Assembly: GCA_937898675.1 (NCBI GenBank)
Contig: CALEJB010000045.1
Coordinates: 62,001-126,000 of the forward strand
DNA from: an uncultured Prevotellaceae bacterium
Lineage (GTDB): Bacteria; Bacteroidota; Bacteroidia; Bacteroidales; Muribaculaceae
DNA length: 64,000 bases
Direction of reading: 5' to 3'
Both the position numbers and the translations under genes were made by a program. Positions 24,586 through 32,853 of this stretch are shown here, one piece after another. A model generated the notes under the pieces. The model had not been told where the DNA came from, did not search any database, and worked only from the letters and a program-made list of their open reading frames with translations. The number at the start of each line of letters is the position of its first letter. Position 1 is the stretch's first letter.

Positions 24586-25380
24586 TCAACTCTTGGTGGA
24601 TTTATATCCATGCTCGCGACGGTACTTGCGGACATCACGGAACAAGTCGGTAGCGTACACAAAGTTGTTCAAGTCATCATTGTCCACATCGTAAATCTGG
24701 TCTTTGTTACCGACCCAGCCCAGGTGTCCCTTGTTGATGAAAATGATATTCTCGCCAATGCCCATCACCGAGTTCATGTCGTGGGTATTGATAATGGTAG
24801 TAATGCCAAACTCATGGGTGATATCGCTCAGCAACTCGTCAATGACAATACTGGTCTTGGGGTCCAGTCCCGAGTTGGGTTCGTCGCAGAAGAGGTACTT
24901 GGGATTCAAGGCGATGGCACGGGCGATGGCGCAACGCTTTTGCATACCGCCCGACAGTTCGCTGGGGAACTTGTTCTCGCTGCCCGTGAGATTCACGCGG
25001 TCAATGCAGAACTGGGCGCGGTCGCGCATCTCGCTATTGGACATGTTGCCAAACATCACGAGGGGAAACATCACATTGCCCATCACCGTCTCACTGTCGA
25101 ACAGCGCAGAGCCCTGGAAGAGCATACCAATCTCCTTGCGCAACGCCTTGCGCTGCTTGCGGTCCATCTGCACCAAGTCACGGCCGTCATACAAAATCTG
25201 GCCTTCATCGGGGTCAAACAGTCCTACGATATTCTTAACCAACACCGTCTTGCCTGAACCCGACTGGCCGATAATGAGGTTAGTCTTGCCGTCATAGAAC
25301 GAGGCGCTCACGTCGAACAAGACCTGGCGCACACCGGATTCTTCCTTGAACGATTTGGATATATGCTTAACTTCGATCAT
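24586..25380 (-). CDS. ABC transporter ATP-binding protein, MlaF type
   Basis: 264 residues. Walker A GQSGSGKT, Q-loop near FQGSALFDSETV, signature LSGGMQKR, Walker B YLFCDEPNSGLDP and a following His switch (NTHDMNSV) are all present. The closest type is the MlaF/Ttg2A ATPase of phospholipid or lipid trafficking between inner and outer membranes. It follows the MlaE-like permease by 16 bases. No MCE-domain (MlaD) gene comes next; queF does, 32 bases downstream. Confidence 0.88.
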   Translation of the reverse strand: MIEVKHISKSFKEESGVRQVLFDVSASFYDGKTNLIIGQSGSGKTVLVKNIVGLFDPDEGQILYDGRDLVQMDRKQRKALRKEIGMLFQGSALFDSETVMGNVMFPLVMFGNMSNSEMRDRAQFCIDRVNLTGSENKFPSELSGGMQKRCAIARAIALNPKYLFCDEPNSGLDPKTSIVIDELLSDITHEFGITTIINTHDMNSVMGIGENIIFINKGHLGWVGNKDQIYDVDNDDLNNFVYATDLFRDVRKYRREHGYKSTKS

Positions 25381-25396
25381 AACTGGGAGGAATTTA

Positions 25397-26143
25397 CTAT
25401 AACAACAAATTGGTCATCGTTACATCGACCAGCAGAATCATGATGTTACTCATCACCACCGTGTCGGTACTGGCCTTGCCCACCTCCACCGAGCCGCCCT
25501 TGACCGTGTAGCCATAGAAGCATGCAATGGTTGACATCACAAAGGCAAACACCAATGACTTAATCAACGCGAACCAAACATACCACTCGATAAACAAAGA
25601 CTGGATGCCAAACAGATAGGTGTCGGGGTCGACAATCCCGGTGATGATGCAAATCAGCCAGCCGCCAAACAGGCTCGTTGCCATGCAGATGATGACGAGG
25701 AACGGCAGAATCGTAATCCACGCCACTATCTTGGGAAGCGCCAAGAAATTGGCGCTGTTGATGCCCATGATATCCAGAGCGTCAATCTGCTCGGTGGTGC
25801 GCATGGTGCCTATCTCACTGGCGATGTTCGAGCCAATTTTGCCTGACAAAATCAGACAGAGGATGGTTGACGAAAATTCCAGCAAGATAATCTCGCGCGT
25901 GGTCAAGCCCACGGTATATCGTGGCAGCAGCGGGTTGGAGATGTTCAACTTAATCAAGATTGTACACAGCGAGCCGATGAACAGCGACACAATGATAATG
26001 AGCGGTATGGAGTCGATGCCCAACTTGGCCATCTCGTCGCGATAGCGCTTGAAGAACTGCGACCACTTGTCAGGGATGGCAATGACGCGCCACATGAACA
26101 TGCAGTACGAGCCAAATTTGTCCAGTATATTTGTAATAAACAT
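25397..26143 (-). CDS. MlaE-type ABC permease
   Basis: 248 residues from MFITNILDKFG; a longer in-frame reading upstream would cross the promoter and is rejected. Five to six predicted membrane segments with the MlaE family core EIGTMRTTEQIDALDIMGIN. It is the inner-membrane part of a retrograde lipid transporter in other phyla. It is the first gene of the pair; a minus-strand -7 box TAACTTTG is at 26164-26171. Confidence 0.88.
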   Translation of the reverse strand: MFITNILDKFGSYCMFMWRVIAIPDKWSQFFKRYRDEMAKLGIDSIPLIIIVSLFIGSLCTILIKLNISNPLLPRYTVGLTTREIILLEFSSTILCLILSGKIGSNIASEIGTMRTTEQIDALDIMGINSANFLALPKIVAWITILPFLVIICMATSLFGGWLICIITGIVDPDTYLFGIQSLFIEWYVWFALIKSLVFAFVMSTIACFYGYTVKGGSVEVGKASTDTVVMSNIMILLVDVTMTNLLL

Positions 26144-26163
26144 ATTGATTCCAATTTTTTTTG

Positions 26164-26171
26164 CAAAGTTA
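26164..26171 (-). promoter_or_regulatory. Candidate -7 box for the Mla-type pair
   Basis: Minus-strand TAACTTTG, 20 bases before the ATG at 26143. No good -33 element seen. It sits in the 96-base gap to the LuxR gene. Confidence 0.5.
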
Positions 26172-26239
26172 CTGCAATTTTCTGATATAGCGCCTGCGGC
26201 TGACGTGAAACCCGTCAATGTGGACACGTTAGGCACCAA

Positions 26240-26809
26240 TCAGACCAAAGAACTCTCGTCGATGAGGTTGTTGAGCATGGCATAGACCGTCAAACCCGCC
26301 ACGCTCTTGATGCCTGTCTTGCGGGTAATGTTCTTGCGGTGGCTGATAACTGTGTGGACGCTCACGTTGAGAGAGTCGGCAATTTCCTTGTTTGTCTTGC
26401 CTTGTGCCAGCTCGACAAGCACTGCAGTCTCGCGGCGGGTGAGTTCATAACTGCCCTTGCCGGGTTCGTGGGGCACAGGCATGGCCTGTGCCAGCGCCTC
26501 AAGCACTTCGGGACGGCTGTCGCGGATGTCAACCACGGCATCGTAGGGTTTGAGACGGCCGTGCTCAACGTACTGATACACCAGCGCTACCAACGCCATG
26601 GGTTGTTCCAAACGCAAGACATTGGGGTCGTCCACCAGCGTCGGGTTGATGAGCAGCACATCGGGACGCGATGCCAGCAACCGCTCCTTGGCACGTGCCA
26701 CTTCGGTTACCGGTTCCAAGACCTTGAACCTCGGCTGTCCGTCAAGAATTGACTTGAGGCCCTCAACAATCACCTCAGACGGCTCCACTATGAGCAACTT
26801 CTGTTTCAT
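26240..26809 (-). CDS. LuxR-type regulator with degenerate receiver
   Basis: 189 residues. The C-terminal ~65 residues are a LuxR/NarL helix-turn-helix: LTRRETAVLVELAQGKTNKEIADSLNVSVHTVISH. The N-terminal ~110 residues look like a receiver fold (KLLIVEPSEVIVEGLKSIL; RPDVLLINPTLVDD), but the acidic pocket reads E-P instead of D-D and the phospho-acceptor Asp is Asn in LLINPT. It is therefore unlikely to be activated by ordinary phosphorylation. Its start overlaps the hemerythrin-like gene's stop by 4 bases (ATGA), so the two are coupled, and the hemerythrin protein or its iron state may be the input (inference). Confidence 0.8.
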   Translation of the reverse strand: MKQKLLIVEPSEVIVEGLKSILDGQPRFKVLEPVTEVARAKERLLASRPDVLLINPTLVDDPNVLRLEQPMALVALVYQYVEHGRLKPYDAVVDIRDSRPEVLEALAQAMPVPHEPGKGSYELTRRETAVLVELAQGKTNKEIADSLNVSVHTVISHRKNITRKTGIKSVAGLTVYAMLNNLIDESSLV

Positions 26810-27504
26810 GACAAGATGGCGGTTTCGAGATGGTTGACCAGCGGCACCATGATTTTCTCCTCAATGAAAGTGTGCTTTTTCAAGTCCTCGCTCAAACGCA
26901 GAATGTCATATACCACATCGAGCACATCCTCATCATCGACCCGAGGGGGCAGATACTTGAACACGATATTCAAGAGGTCGTCGAGTTTATCGTCTATGTC
27001 ACTGTGATTGTGAATGAACTCGCCAATGCTGTAGGTCGTGTCACGCTCGCCGGCCATCAAGGCACGGATGTGAGGGAAAACAGCACCTTCCTCACGGGCA
27101 AAATGGGCCTCGACTTCGGCCTTGTATTCCTTGAAGAAAGTAACGAGCACGGTCCCGATGCGTTCTTCGAGCTGTCTGGCGATGATGCCGATGTGGCGCT
27201 CGATGTGCGGCAGGCGCTTGTCCACATAGTAGCGGTGTGAACGTTCCAGATAAGGCACGAGGTCGGTCATGTCGGTCCCCAATATGGTCGCAGTCGACGG
27301 CACATAATTATTAAAGGTATAGACATTGCAGATGAGCAAGAAAAAGCCCGTGTCCACCGCGCTGCTCTCGCACACGTCGGCAATCGACCTGTCGCCGAAT
27401 CCCAACGACAGCCCCAGGCGCGTCAATAGCGTCAGCAACGACGGATGCGCCGTAATCAAATCGCTCAATCGGCTTTCACTCGAAAAAAGTCGCGTTTTGT
27501 TCAT
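26806..27504 (-). CDS. RIC/ScdA-like di-iron hemerythrin protein
   Basis: 232 residues. The C-terminal hemerythrin-type four-helix bundle contains the expected ligand pattern: HRYYVDKRLPHIERH, HFAREEGAVFPHIRAL, FIHNHSDIDDKL and HTFIEEKIMVPLVNHL. The N-terminal 65 residues (ITAHPSLLTLLTRLGLSLGFG) resemble the ScdA/YtfE N-terminal domain but lack the usual Cys-Cys pair after the Gly. Related proteins repair iron-sulfur centres after nitric oxide or oxidant damage. A -7 box TAAATTTG lies at 27525-27532. It overlaps the LuxR gene by 4 bases. Confidence 0.82.
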   Translation of the reverse strand: MNKTRLFSSESRLSDLITAHPSLLTLLTRLGLSLGFGDRSIADVCESSAVDTGFFLLICNVYTFNNYVPSTATILGTDMTDLVPYLERSHRYYVDKRLPHIERHIGIIARQLEERIGTVLVTFFKEYKAEVEAHFAREEGAVFPHIRALMAGERDTTYSIGEFIHNHSDIDDKLDDLLNIVFKYLPPRVDDEDVLDVVYDILRLSEDLKKHTFIEEKIMVPLVNHLETAILS

Positions 27505-27524
27505 AATCTATCAATTATCAGCCG

Positions 27525-27563
27525 CAAATTTACATAGAATTATCGGAATTCTGTGTACATTTG
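27525..27563. promoter_or_regulatory. Divergent promoter pair between RIC and methyltransferase genes
   Basis: Minus strand: TAAATTTG (27532-27525) 20 bases before the RIC-like ATG. Plus strand: TACATTTG (27556-27563) only 4 bases before the methyltransferase ATG at 27568. The -33 elements are not clear for either. Confidence 0.5.
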
Positions 27564-27567
27564 CCGA

Positions 27568-28788
27568 ATGAAAATCAACCAACAGACCATAGATTTTGTT
27601 CAAGAGCACCGCAATGACGATGTGAGGGCACTGGCACTTAAGGCCCACCACAACGATGTGAACCTGTCGTGGGCGCTTGACCAAATCCAAGGTTGGCAGA
27701 CAGCGCGCCGGAAACTGCCGTCATGGTCAACGGTTGACGGCATCATTTACCCGCCTCACCTGTCAATGGAACAATGCTCCAGCGAGGCGACGGCCCGCTA
27801 CAAGTGCGGCATCGTTGAGTGCCTGCCCTTGTCGCAGCTGAAGACCCTGATTGACTTGACGGGCGGATTCGGTGTTGATTTTGCATTCATGGCACAGGCA
27901 TTTGAGCGGGCCATTTATGTCGAGCGGCAAGAACACCTGTGCGAAACCGCAAAGCACAACTTCGGTCTGCTGGAACTGACTCATGCACAAGTTATTCACG
28001 ACGAGGCCGCAAACGTCCTCAAACGACTGGAGGGCAAAGGAATTGACGCATCCTCCACCCTGCTCTATCTGGACCCGGCTCGCCGCAACGACAACGCTTC
28101 AAGGACCTATGCCATCGAGGACTGCACGCCCAACGTCCTGGAACTCATGCCTCAACTGCTCAAGGCTGCCCACCGCGTGTTGCTGAAGCTTTCACCAATG
28201 CTGGATTGGCACAAGGCGATAAACGATTTGGGCTGTCAGGTCAAGGAAGTGCACATCGTCGGCACAGCGGGGGAATGCAAGGAGCTGCTCGTGTTGCTTG
28301 AAAAATGGCACGAGGGAGAACCCGCAGTCCACTGCGTTAATGACCAAGAAATGATTGTCTTCAAGCCGTCGGAGGAAACAATGCCAGCACCTATAGCGCC
28401 CGATGCGTCAACGGCCCAATTCCTTTATGAGCCCAACGCTTCGGTCATGAAAGCGGGATGCTTTGGCGTGATTGCGCAACGCTATGGGATATGCGCCATA
28501 GCGGCAGACAGCCATCTATTTGTCGGCGACATGATGATAGCTGATTTCCCCGGACGGGCGTTCAGCATCACAGCGGTTTCCACCATGAACAAAAAGGAAC
28601 TGCGCCGCGCGCTGGCGGGACTCGGCAAGGCCAACGTGGCAATACGCAACTTCCCCCTCACGGCCCAACAACTGCGGCGGCGGCTCAAACTGGGCGACGG
28701 CGGTGACTGCTACATCTTTGGCACTACCACCGACAGAGCAGAGCATCTGCTTTTCATCTGCCAGCGCATCGCCAAGCACACCACCTAA
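27568..28788 (+). CDS. THUMP-like/PG1098-type SAM methyltransferase
   Basis: 406 residues from MKINQQTIDFVQEH. The central Rossmann domain shows DLTGGFGVDFAFMAQ (SAM motif I), YVERQEHLCETAKHN (acidic motif II) and LYLDPARRNDN. The C-terminal 90 residues (FSITAVSTMNKKELRRALAG and RNFPLTAQQLRRRLKL) match the ferredoxin-like RNA-binding part of the PG_1098 family. An RNA methyltransferase role is probable, but the target is unknown. The predicted transcript would start at or next to the ATG. A poly-T-poor 3' end runs into the tRNA terminator on the other strand. Confidence 0.82.
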   Translation: MKINQQTIDFVQEHRNDDVRALALKAHHNDVNLSWALDQIQGWQTARRKLPSWSTVDGIIYPPHLSMEQCSSEATARYKCGIVECLPLSQLKTLIDLTGGFGVDFAFMAQAFERAIYVERQEHLCETAKHNFGLLELTHAQVIHDEAANVLKRLEGKGIDASSTLLYLDPARRNDNASRTYAIEDCTPNVLELMPQLLKAAHRVLLKLSPMLDWHKAINDLGCQVKEVHIVGTAGECKELLVLLEKWHEGEPAVHCVNDQEMIVFKPSEETMPAPIAPDASTAQFLYEPNASVMKAGCFGVIAQRYGICAIAADSHLFVGDMMIADFPGRAFSITAVSTMNKKELRRALAGLGKANVAIRNFPLTAQQLRRRLKLGDGGDCYIFGTTTDRAEHLLFICQRIAKHTT

Positions 28789-28812
28789 ACAACAGAGTAA
28801 CGGCAAAGAAAA

Positions 28813-28837
28813 AGCCCTCACCGGTGTGGTGAAGGCT
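28813..28837 (-). terminator. Terminator after tRNA-Glu
   Basis: On the minus strand AGCCTTCACC and GGTGAGGGCT pair over ten bases (one G-U) with a 5-base loop, followed by TTTTTCTTT. It lies 9 bases after the tRNA. Confidence 0.85.
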
Positions 28838-28845
28838 CTTCGTTG

Positions 28846-28918
28846 TAGAGAAACAGGGACTCGAACCCTGGTTTCCGCCGTGAGAGGGCGGCGTCCTAGA
28901 CCGCTAGACGATATCTCC
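28846..28918 (-). tRNA. tRNA-Glu (CTC anticodon)
   Basis: Minus-strand cloverleaf of 73 bases. D arm GTCT/AGGAC, anticodon stem CCGCC/GGCGG around loop CTCTCAC with anticodon CTC at 28884-28882, and T arm CAGGG-TTCGAGT-CCCTG. Acceptor GGAGATA pairs with TTTCTCT; it has the G1-U72 wobble seen in Bacteroidota tRNA-Glu and an additional U6-U67 mismatch. CCA is not encoded. The AT-rich 28919-29118 region upstream holds no gene. Confidence 0.93.
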
Positions 28919-29118
28919 GTTCTAATGCGATGCAAAATTACTACTATTTTTTGAACTGACAAATTTTTTGGAGCATTTTTTTCAAAAAAAGACGATTTTT
29001 CTTGATTTCGGCGATTTTTAGAGGGTTTTCACACCGAGAAAAAGGCTTGTTTGAGTTTTTTTGTGTAACTTAGCGACATCAATAGAAACATCAACTTTTG
29101 ACTATTACATTATTAATT

Positions 29119-29451
29119 ATGGCAAACAAAAGACAAATCAAGAAAGCGATTCAGAATGCCTGCGGCGAAATCGTGGGTGAGTGCATTTTGTCGGAGTCGG
29201 CATTCGGCGAGGGCAAGTATGAGGAGTGGGACAGCATCATCATCGACACCGCCCTGCTTCAGCAAGAGGCTGTGAACAGGGTGAACAACCGCTTTGGCAA
29301 GCAGATTAAGGACTATGCCACCCCCAAAGAGTACAGGAAGGCCCGCCGCTCATTCTTCAAGCAGTGCGAGAAGGAACTGAGCGACTATTTCAAGGGCGAG
29401 GTGACCAATATTGCCAAGCGCATGAACGACCTCATGCCCAAGAAGCAATAA
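29119..29451 (+). CDS. Small basic protein, conserved-looking, function unknown
   Basis: 110 residues from MANKRQIKKAIQNACGE. A TTG seven codons upstream is a possible but weaker start. No signal peptide or membrane segment. It is highly charged and predicted mostly helical (EYRKARRSFFKQCEKELSDYF), ending in a basic MPKKQ tail. I do not recognise a family with an assigned function; similar short helical proteins occur in Bacteroidales. It stands alone before the acyltransferase gene (81-base gap). Confidence 0.7.
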   Translation: MANKRQIKKAIQNACGEIVGECILSESAFGEGKYEEWDSIIIDTALLQQEAVNRVNNRFGKQIKDYATPKEYRKARRSFFKQCEKELSDYFKGEVTNIAKRMNDLMPKKQ

Positions 29452-29532
29452 CAACCATAATCTCATCAAGCAACATGAACGGCAGGGCTTGAAAATGCTG
29501 TCCATGTTGCTTGGTTTACCCATCCCTGCAAC

Positions 29533-30078
29533 ATGAGCCTGTCTGGTTGGATATTGAAAAAAGCCGGTTGGACATTCAAGGTCAACATGGAGTTGCCCAA
29601 GAAGTGCGTCATCATCATTGCGCCACACACCAGCAACTGGGACTTCGTCCTGGGCGAATTGGCCATCCATTCGGTGGGCATCAAAGCCGGATTCCTGATG
29701 AAAGACTCCTGGTTTTTCTTCCCGATAGGCAACATACTGAAAGCGCTGGGCGGAATCCCCGTCAACCGCCGTCAGCACACCAATCTGACAAAATCTATCG
29801 TCAAAGCCTTCAACGATGCCGACACGCTTGCCATCGGCATCACTCCCGAAGGGGCCCGCGGCCCATGCGAACGCTGGCACAAAGGAGCATTATTCATTGC
29901 CAAAGAAGCCAAAGTGCCGCTTGTGCTCGCCTACTTTGACTACGGCAAGCGCGAGGCGTGCATTGACCGTGAGTTTGCGCAAAGCAATGACCCCGAAGCC
30001 GACATGGTGCGCATCAAGCAGTATTATCAAGGCATTACAGCAAAGTATCCCAAAAACTTTGTCACAGGGCTCAAGTGA
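29533..30078 (+). CDS. Lysophospholipid (1-acylglycerol-3-phosphate) acyltransferase
   Basis: 181 residues. The acyltransferase box HTSNWDF (HX4D) and the second block TPEGARGPCERW are clear, with GIPVNRR between them. The family transfers acyl chains to glycerophosphate or related polar lipids at the cytoplasmic membrane. It lacks a strong N-terminal membrane anchor beyond a short hydrophobic stretch, giving it a compact length compared with PlsC (about 240). It is followed after 38 bases by the nitrilase gene; the two may share a message. Confidence 0.85.
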   Translation: MSLSGWILKKAGWTFKVNMELPKKCVIIIAPHTSNWDFVLGELAIHSVGIKAGFLMKDSWFFFPIGNILKALGGIPVNRRQHTNLTKSIVKAFNDADTLAIGITPEGARGPCERWHKGALFIAKEAKVPLVLAYFDYGKREACIDREFAQSNDPEADMVRIKQYYQGITAKYPKNFVTGLK

Positions 30079-30116
30079 ACAAGAACAATTACATCTAAAC
30101 CCAAACCTGACAAGAG

Positions 30117-30917
30117 ATGATTTCACGCAACCTGCGCGTCACGCTCATTGAAGACGACATCGTCTGGGGCGACCGTGACGCCAATCTCAAACAACTGGAA
30201 CGCAACCTGCGCAACATGGCCGAGGACACCGACCTGGTCGTGTTGCCCGAACTGTTCACGACAGGATTCATCACCGGTGACCGCGAAAAAGCCGCCGCAG
30301 TTGCCGAGTGGAACAGCGGCGACACACTGCACAGCCTCAGGAGGCTCGCCGCCGACTATCATGTGGGTATCATCGGCAGTTTCCTGGCCAACACTGCTGC
30401 GCAACTGTATAACCGCGCATTCTTTATCGAGCCTAACGGAGAAGAGACCTACTACGACAAGCGCCACCTCTTTACATTTGGCGGCGAGGACAAGGTCTTT
30501 AACCCGGGCATAACGGCTGCGCCCATCGTGAGGTTCAGGGGATTCAACATCAAAGTGGTGGTGTGCTACGACCTGCGCTTCCCCGTCTTTTGCCGCAACG
30601 TCAACAACAACTATGATGTGCTTGTTGTGATTGCCAACTGGCCCAAGTCGCGTGAAAAAGTGTGGCGCACGCTGCTTGCCGCGCGCGCGATGGAAAACCA
30701 GTGCTATGTGTGCGGCGTAAACCGCTGCGGCACCGACCCCGCCGGTGTGGAATACCCCGAAGGCTCATCGCTGGTCATTGACTTCAAGGGAAAAGTCGTC
30801 GCCCAGCGCATGACGAGCCCCATCATCACAGCAGACCTGTCTCCCGCACAGTTGGCACAATTCAGGGAGCGGTTCCCCGCATGGCGCGATGCCGACCCGT
30901 TCACGCTCAACATCTAA
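30117..30917 (+). CDS. Nitrilase-superfamily amidohydrolase (omega-amidase-like)
   Basis: 266 residues, a compact carbon-nitrogen hydrolase. The catalytic triad is visible: Glu45 in LPELF, Lys115 in DKRHLF and Cys150 in VVCYDLRFP. The pattern FTFGGEDKVFNPG and the closing YPEGSSLVIDFKGKVV match YafV/omega-amidase-like members, which hydrolyse omega-amides such as alpha-ketoglutaramate. The substrate is an inference. It lies between the acyltransferase and the U32 gene with small gaps, consistent with one operon. Confidence 0.88.
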   Translation: MISRNLRVTLIEDDIVWGDRDANLKQLERNLRNMAEDTDLVVLPELFTTGFITGDREKAAAVAEWNSGDTLHSLRRLAADYHVGIIGSFLANTAAQLYNRAFFIEPNGEETYYDKRHLFTFGGEDKVFNPGITAAPIVRFRGFNIKVVVCYDLRFPVFCRNVNNNYDVLVVIANWPKSREKVWRTLLAARAMENQCYVCGVNRCGTDPAGVEYPEGSSLVIDFKGKVVAQRMTSPIITADLSPAQLAQFRERFPAWRDADPFTLNI

Positions 30918-30938
30918 ACGATTGTCCCGGCCTGTGTC

Positions 30939-32777
30939 ATGCCCAAGCCACTCGGCATAGAACTCCTTGCGCCCGCACGCGACGCCGACATCGCCATTGC
31001 CGCCATCGACCATGGCGCCGACGCCGTGTATATGGGGGCCTCACACCACGGCGCCCGCGCCGATGCCGCCAACAGCCTTGACGACGTGAGACGCGCGTGC
31101 GATTATGCCCACCTGTTCGGTGCCCGCATCTATGCCACGGTCAACACATTGATATATGACAACGAGTTAAAGGAAGTGGAGCGACTGGTGCTCCAACTGT
31201 ATGATGCCGGCGTGGATGCGCTCATCGTGCAAGACATGGCATTGCTGCGCATGGACCTGCCGCCCATTGCCCTGCACGCCAGCACACAATGCGACCTGCG
31301 CACCCCCGAAAAAGCGCGCTTTCTCGAAGCACTGGGGTTCTCGCAACTGGTCATGGCCCGCGAGCTCACGTTAGACGAGATTGCGTCGATCAGGCAAGCC
31401 ACACAAGTGCCGCTTGAAGCATTTGTCCACGGGGCGCTGTGCGTGAGCTACAGCGGCCGTTGTGCCCTCAGTCAAGCACTCAAGGGCCGCAGCGCCAACC
31501 GCGGCGAGTGCGCGCAATTGTGCCGACTGCCATACGACCTGGTTGACAGCAACGGTCACACACTCGTTGCGGGAAAGCATCTGCTGTCGCTGCGCGACAT
31601 GGCGCGCGCCGACCGCATTGAGCAGATGATTGCGGCCGGAGTGTCATCATTCAAGATAGAGGGACGGTTGAAGGATGCAGGATATGTAAAGAATGTGGTG
31701 GCCTATTATCGCCGGGCCATAGACAAAGTCATTGCCCTGCAACCGGACAAATACCGCCGCGCATCATTTGGAACAAGCGAGTTCACATTTGAGCCTGCGC
31801 TTGAAAAAAGTTTCAACCGCGGCTTTACACGGTACTTCCTTGATGAGCGCCACCCCGGCGAAGGCAACGGCATGGCATCAATCGACACGCCCAAGTCACA
31901 GGGCGAATACTTGGGCCGTGCTGTGCGGTGCAACGGCAATGCGCTGACCATCGACACAACAGCACAACTGGCCAACGGCGACGGCCTGAGTTTTACCGGC
32001 AGGCAAGGAAATTTCTCGGGTGCTCGCGTCAACCGTGCATTGGGCCGCGGCAGCGTGCTCCTGCGTGAACCCGTGGAAATCACACGTGGAACCGCCATTT
32101 ACCGCACTGCCGACAAGGCATTCAACGACTTGCTGACCAAACAATCAGCCACACGCGCCATCGGCCTCAACGCCTGGTTGCGCTACACCAGCGGCATGCT
32201 GGCACTCACGCTTGAAGATGAACGCGGGATTAAAGCCACTCACGCCGAGCCTTGCGCACTGGATGCAGCAGCCAAGCCTCAAGCCGAACGGCAAATTTCA
32301 GAACTTGGCAAACTGGGCGGCACCGTTTACCGCCTGTGCAATGCCGAAGTCGCCGGAGGAACTTTCATTCCCGCGTCGCTGCTTGCCAAACTGCGCCGCG
32401 ACACCATCGCACTGCTGGACCGCACATGGCGCCTGACGCGCCCAACCGAAAAACGCTTGCCCGAGGACAAGAGCGCCGCCAGCCCGGCCACCACCCTATT
32501 GCCTGCAGACAACGTTGCCAATCATGTGGCTGCGCAACTGTATCAAGACCATGGCGTGACCGGCATCACACCCGCCATCGAGGCCGACACCGCAATCACC
32601 GCCCAAACGCCGCTCATGCACACACGCTACTGCCTGCGGCGCGAGCTGGGAGCATGCCTCAAAGGGGGAAACGCCAAACGACTCGGGCGGGAACTGTTCC
32701 TCAAAACAGGCAACACGTTGCTACAAGTAAACTGTGACTGCAGCAAGTGTGAAATGATTATCACCCGCGCTGAATAA
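30939..32777 (+). CDS. U32 family peptidase / RlhA-like protein
   Basis: 612 residues. The N-terminal TIM-barrel-like half carries ELLAPARDADIAIAAIDHGADAVYMG and the U32 signature EAFVHGALCVSYSGRCALS exactly. The C-terminal part has further Cys (a final VNCDCSKCEM) that may bind an iron-sulfur cluster. Family members include RlhA and TrhP, which hydroxylate cytidine in 23S rRNA or uridine in tRNA, and older peptidase annotations; RNA hydroxylation is the more likely role. It follows the nitrilase by 21 bases. Confidence 0.9.
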   Translation: MPKPLGIELLAPARDADIAIAAIDHGADAVYMGASHHGARADAANSLDDVRRACDYAHLFGARIYATVNTLIYDNELKEVERLVLQLYDAGVDALIVQDMALLRMDLPPIALHASTQCDLRTPEKARFLEALGFSQLVMARELTLDEIASIRQATQVPLEAFVHGALCVSYSGRCALSQALKGRSANRGECAQLCRLPYDLVDSNGHTLVAGKHLLSLRDMARADRIEQMIAAGVSSFKIEGRLKDAGYVKNVVAYYRRAIDKVIALQPDKYRRASFGTSEFTFEPALEKSFNRGFTRYFLDERHPGEGNGMASIDTPKSQGEYLGRAVRCNGNALTIDTTAQLANGDGLSFTGRQGNFSGARVNRALGRGSVLLREPVEITRGTAIYRTADKAFNDLLTKQSATRAIGLNAWLRYTSGMLALTLEDERGIKATHAEPCALDAAAKPQAERQISELGKLGGTVYRLCNAEVAGGTFIPASLLAKLRRDTIALLDRTWRLTRPTEKRLPEDKSAASPATTLLPADNVANHVAAQLYQDHGVTGITPAIEADTAITAQTPLMHTRYCLRRELGACLKGGNAKRLGRELFLKTGNTLLQVNCDCSKCEMIITRAE

Positions 32778-32853
32778 AAAGACCAGACCAATCATCGACC
32801 AATACAAGAAACAGACGATTCCATTGTCACCAAAGAGCAGAGAAAAAGAAAAA

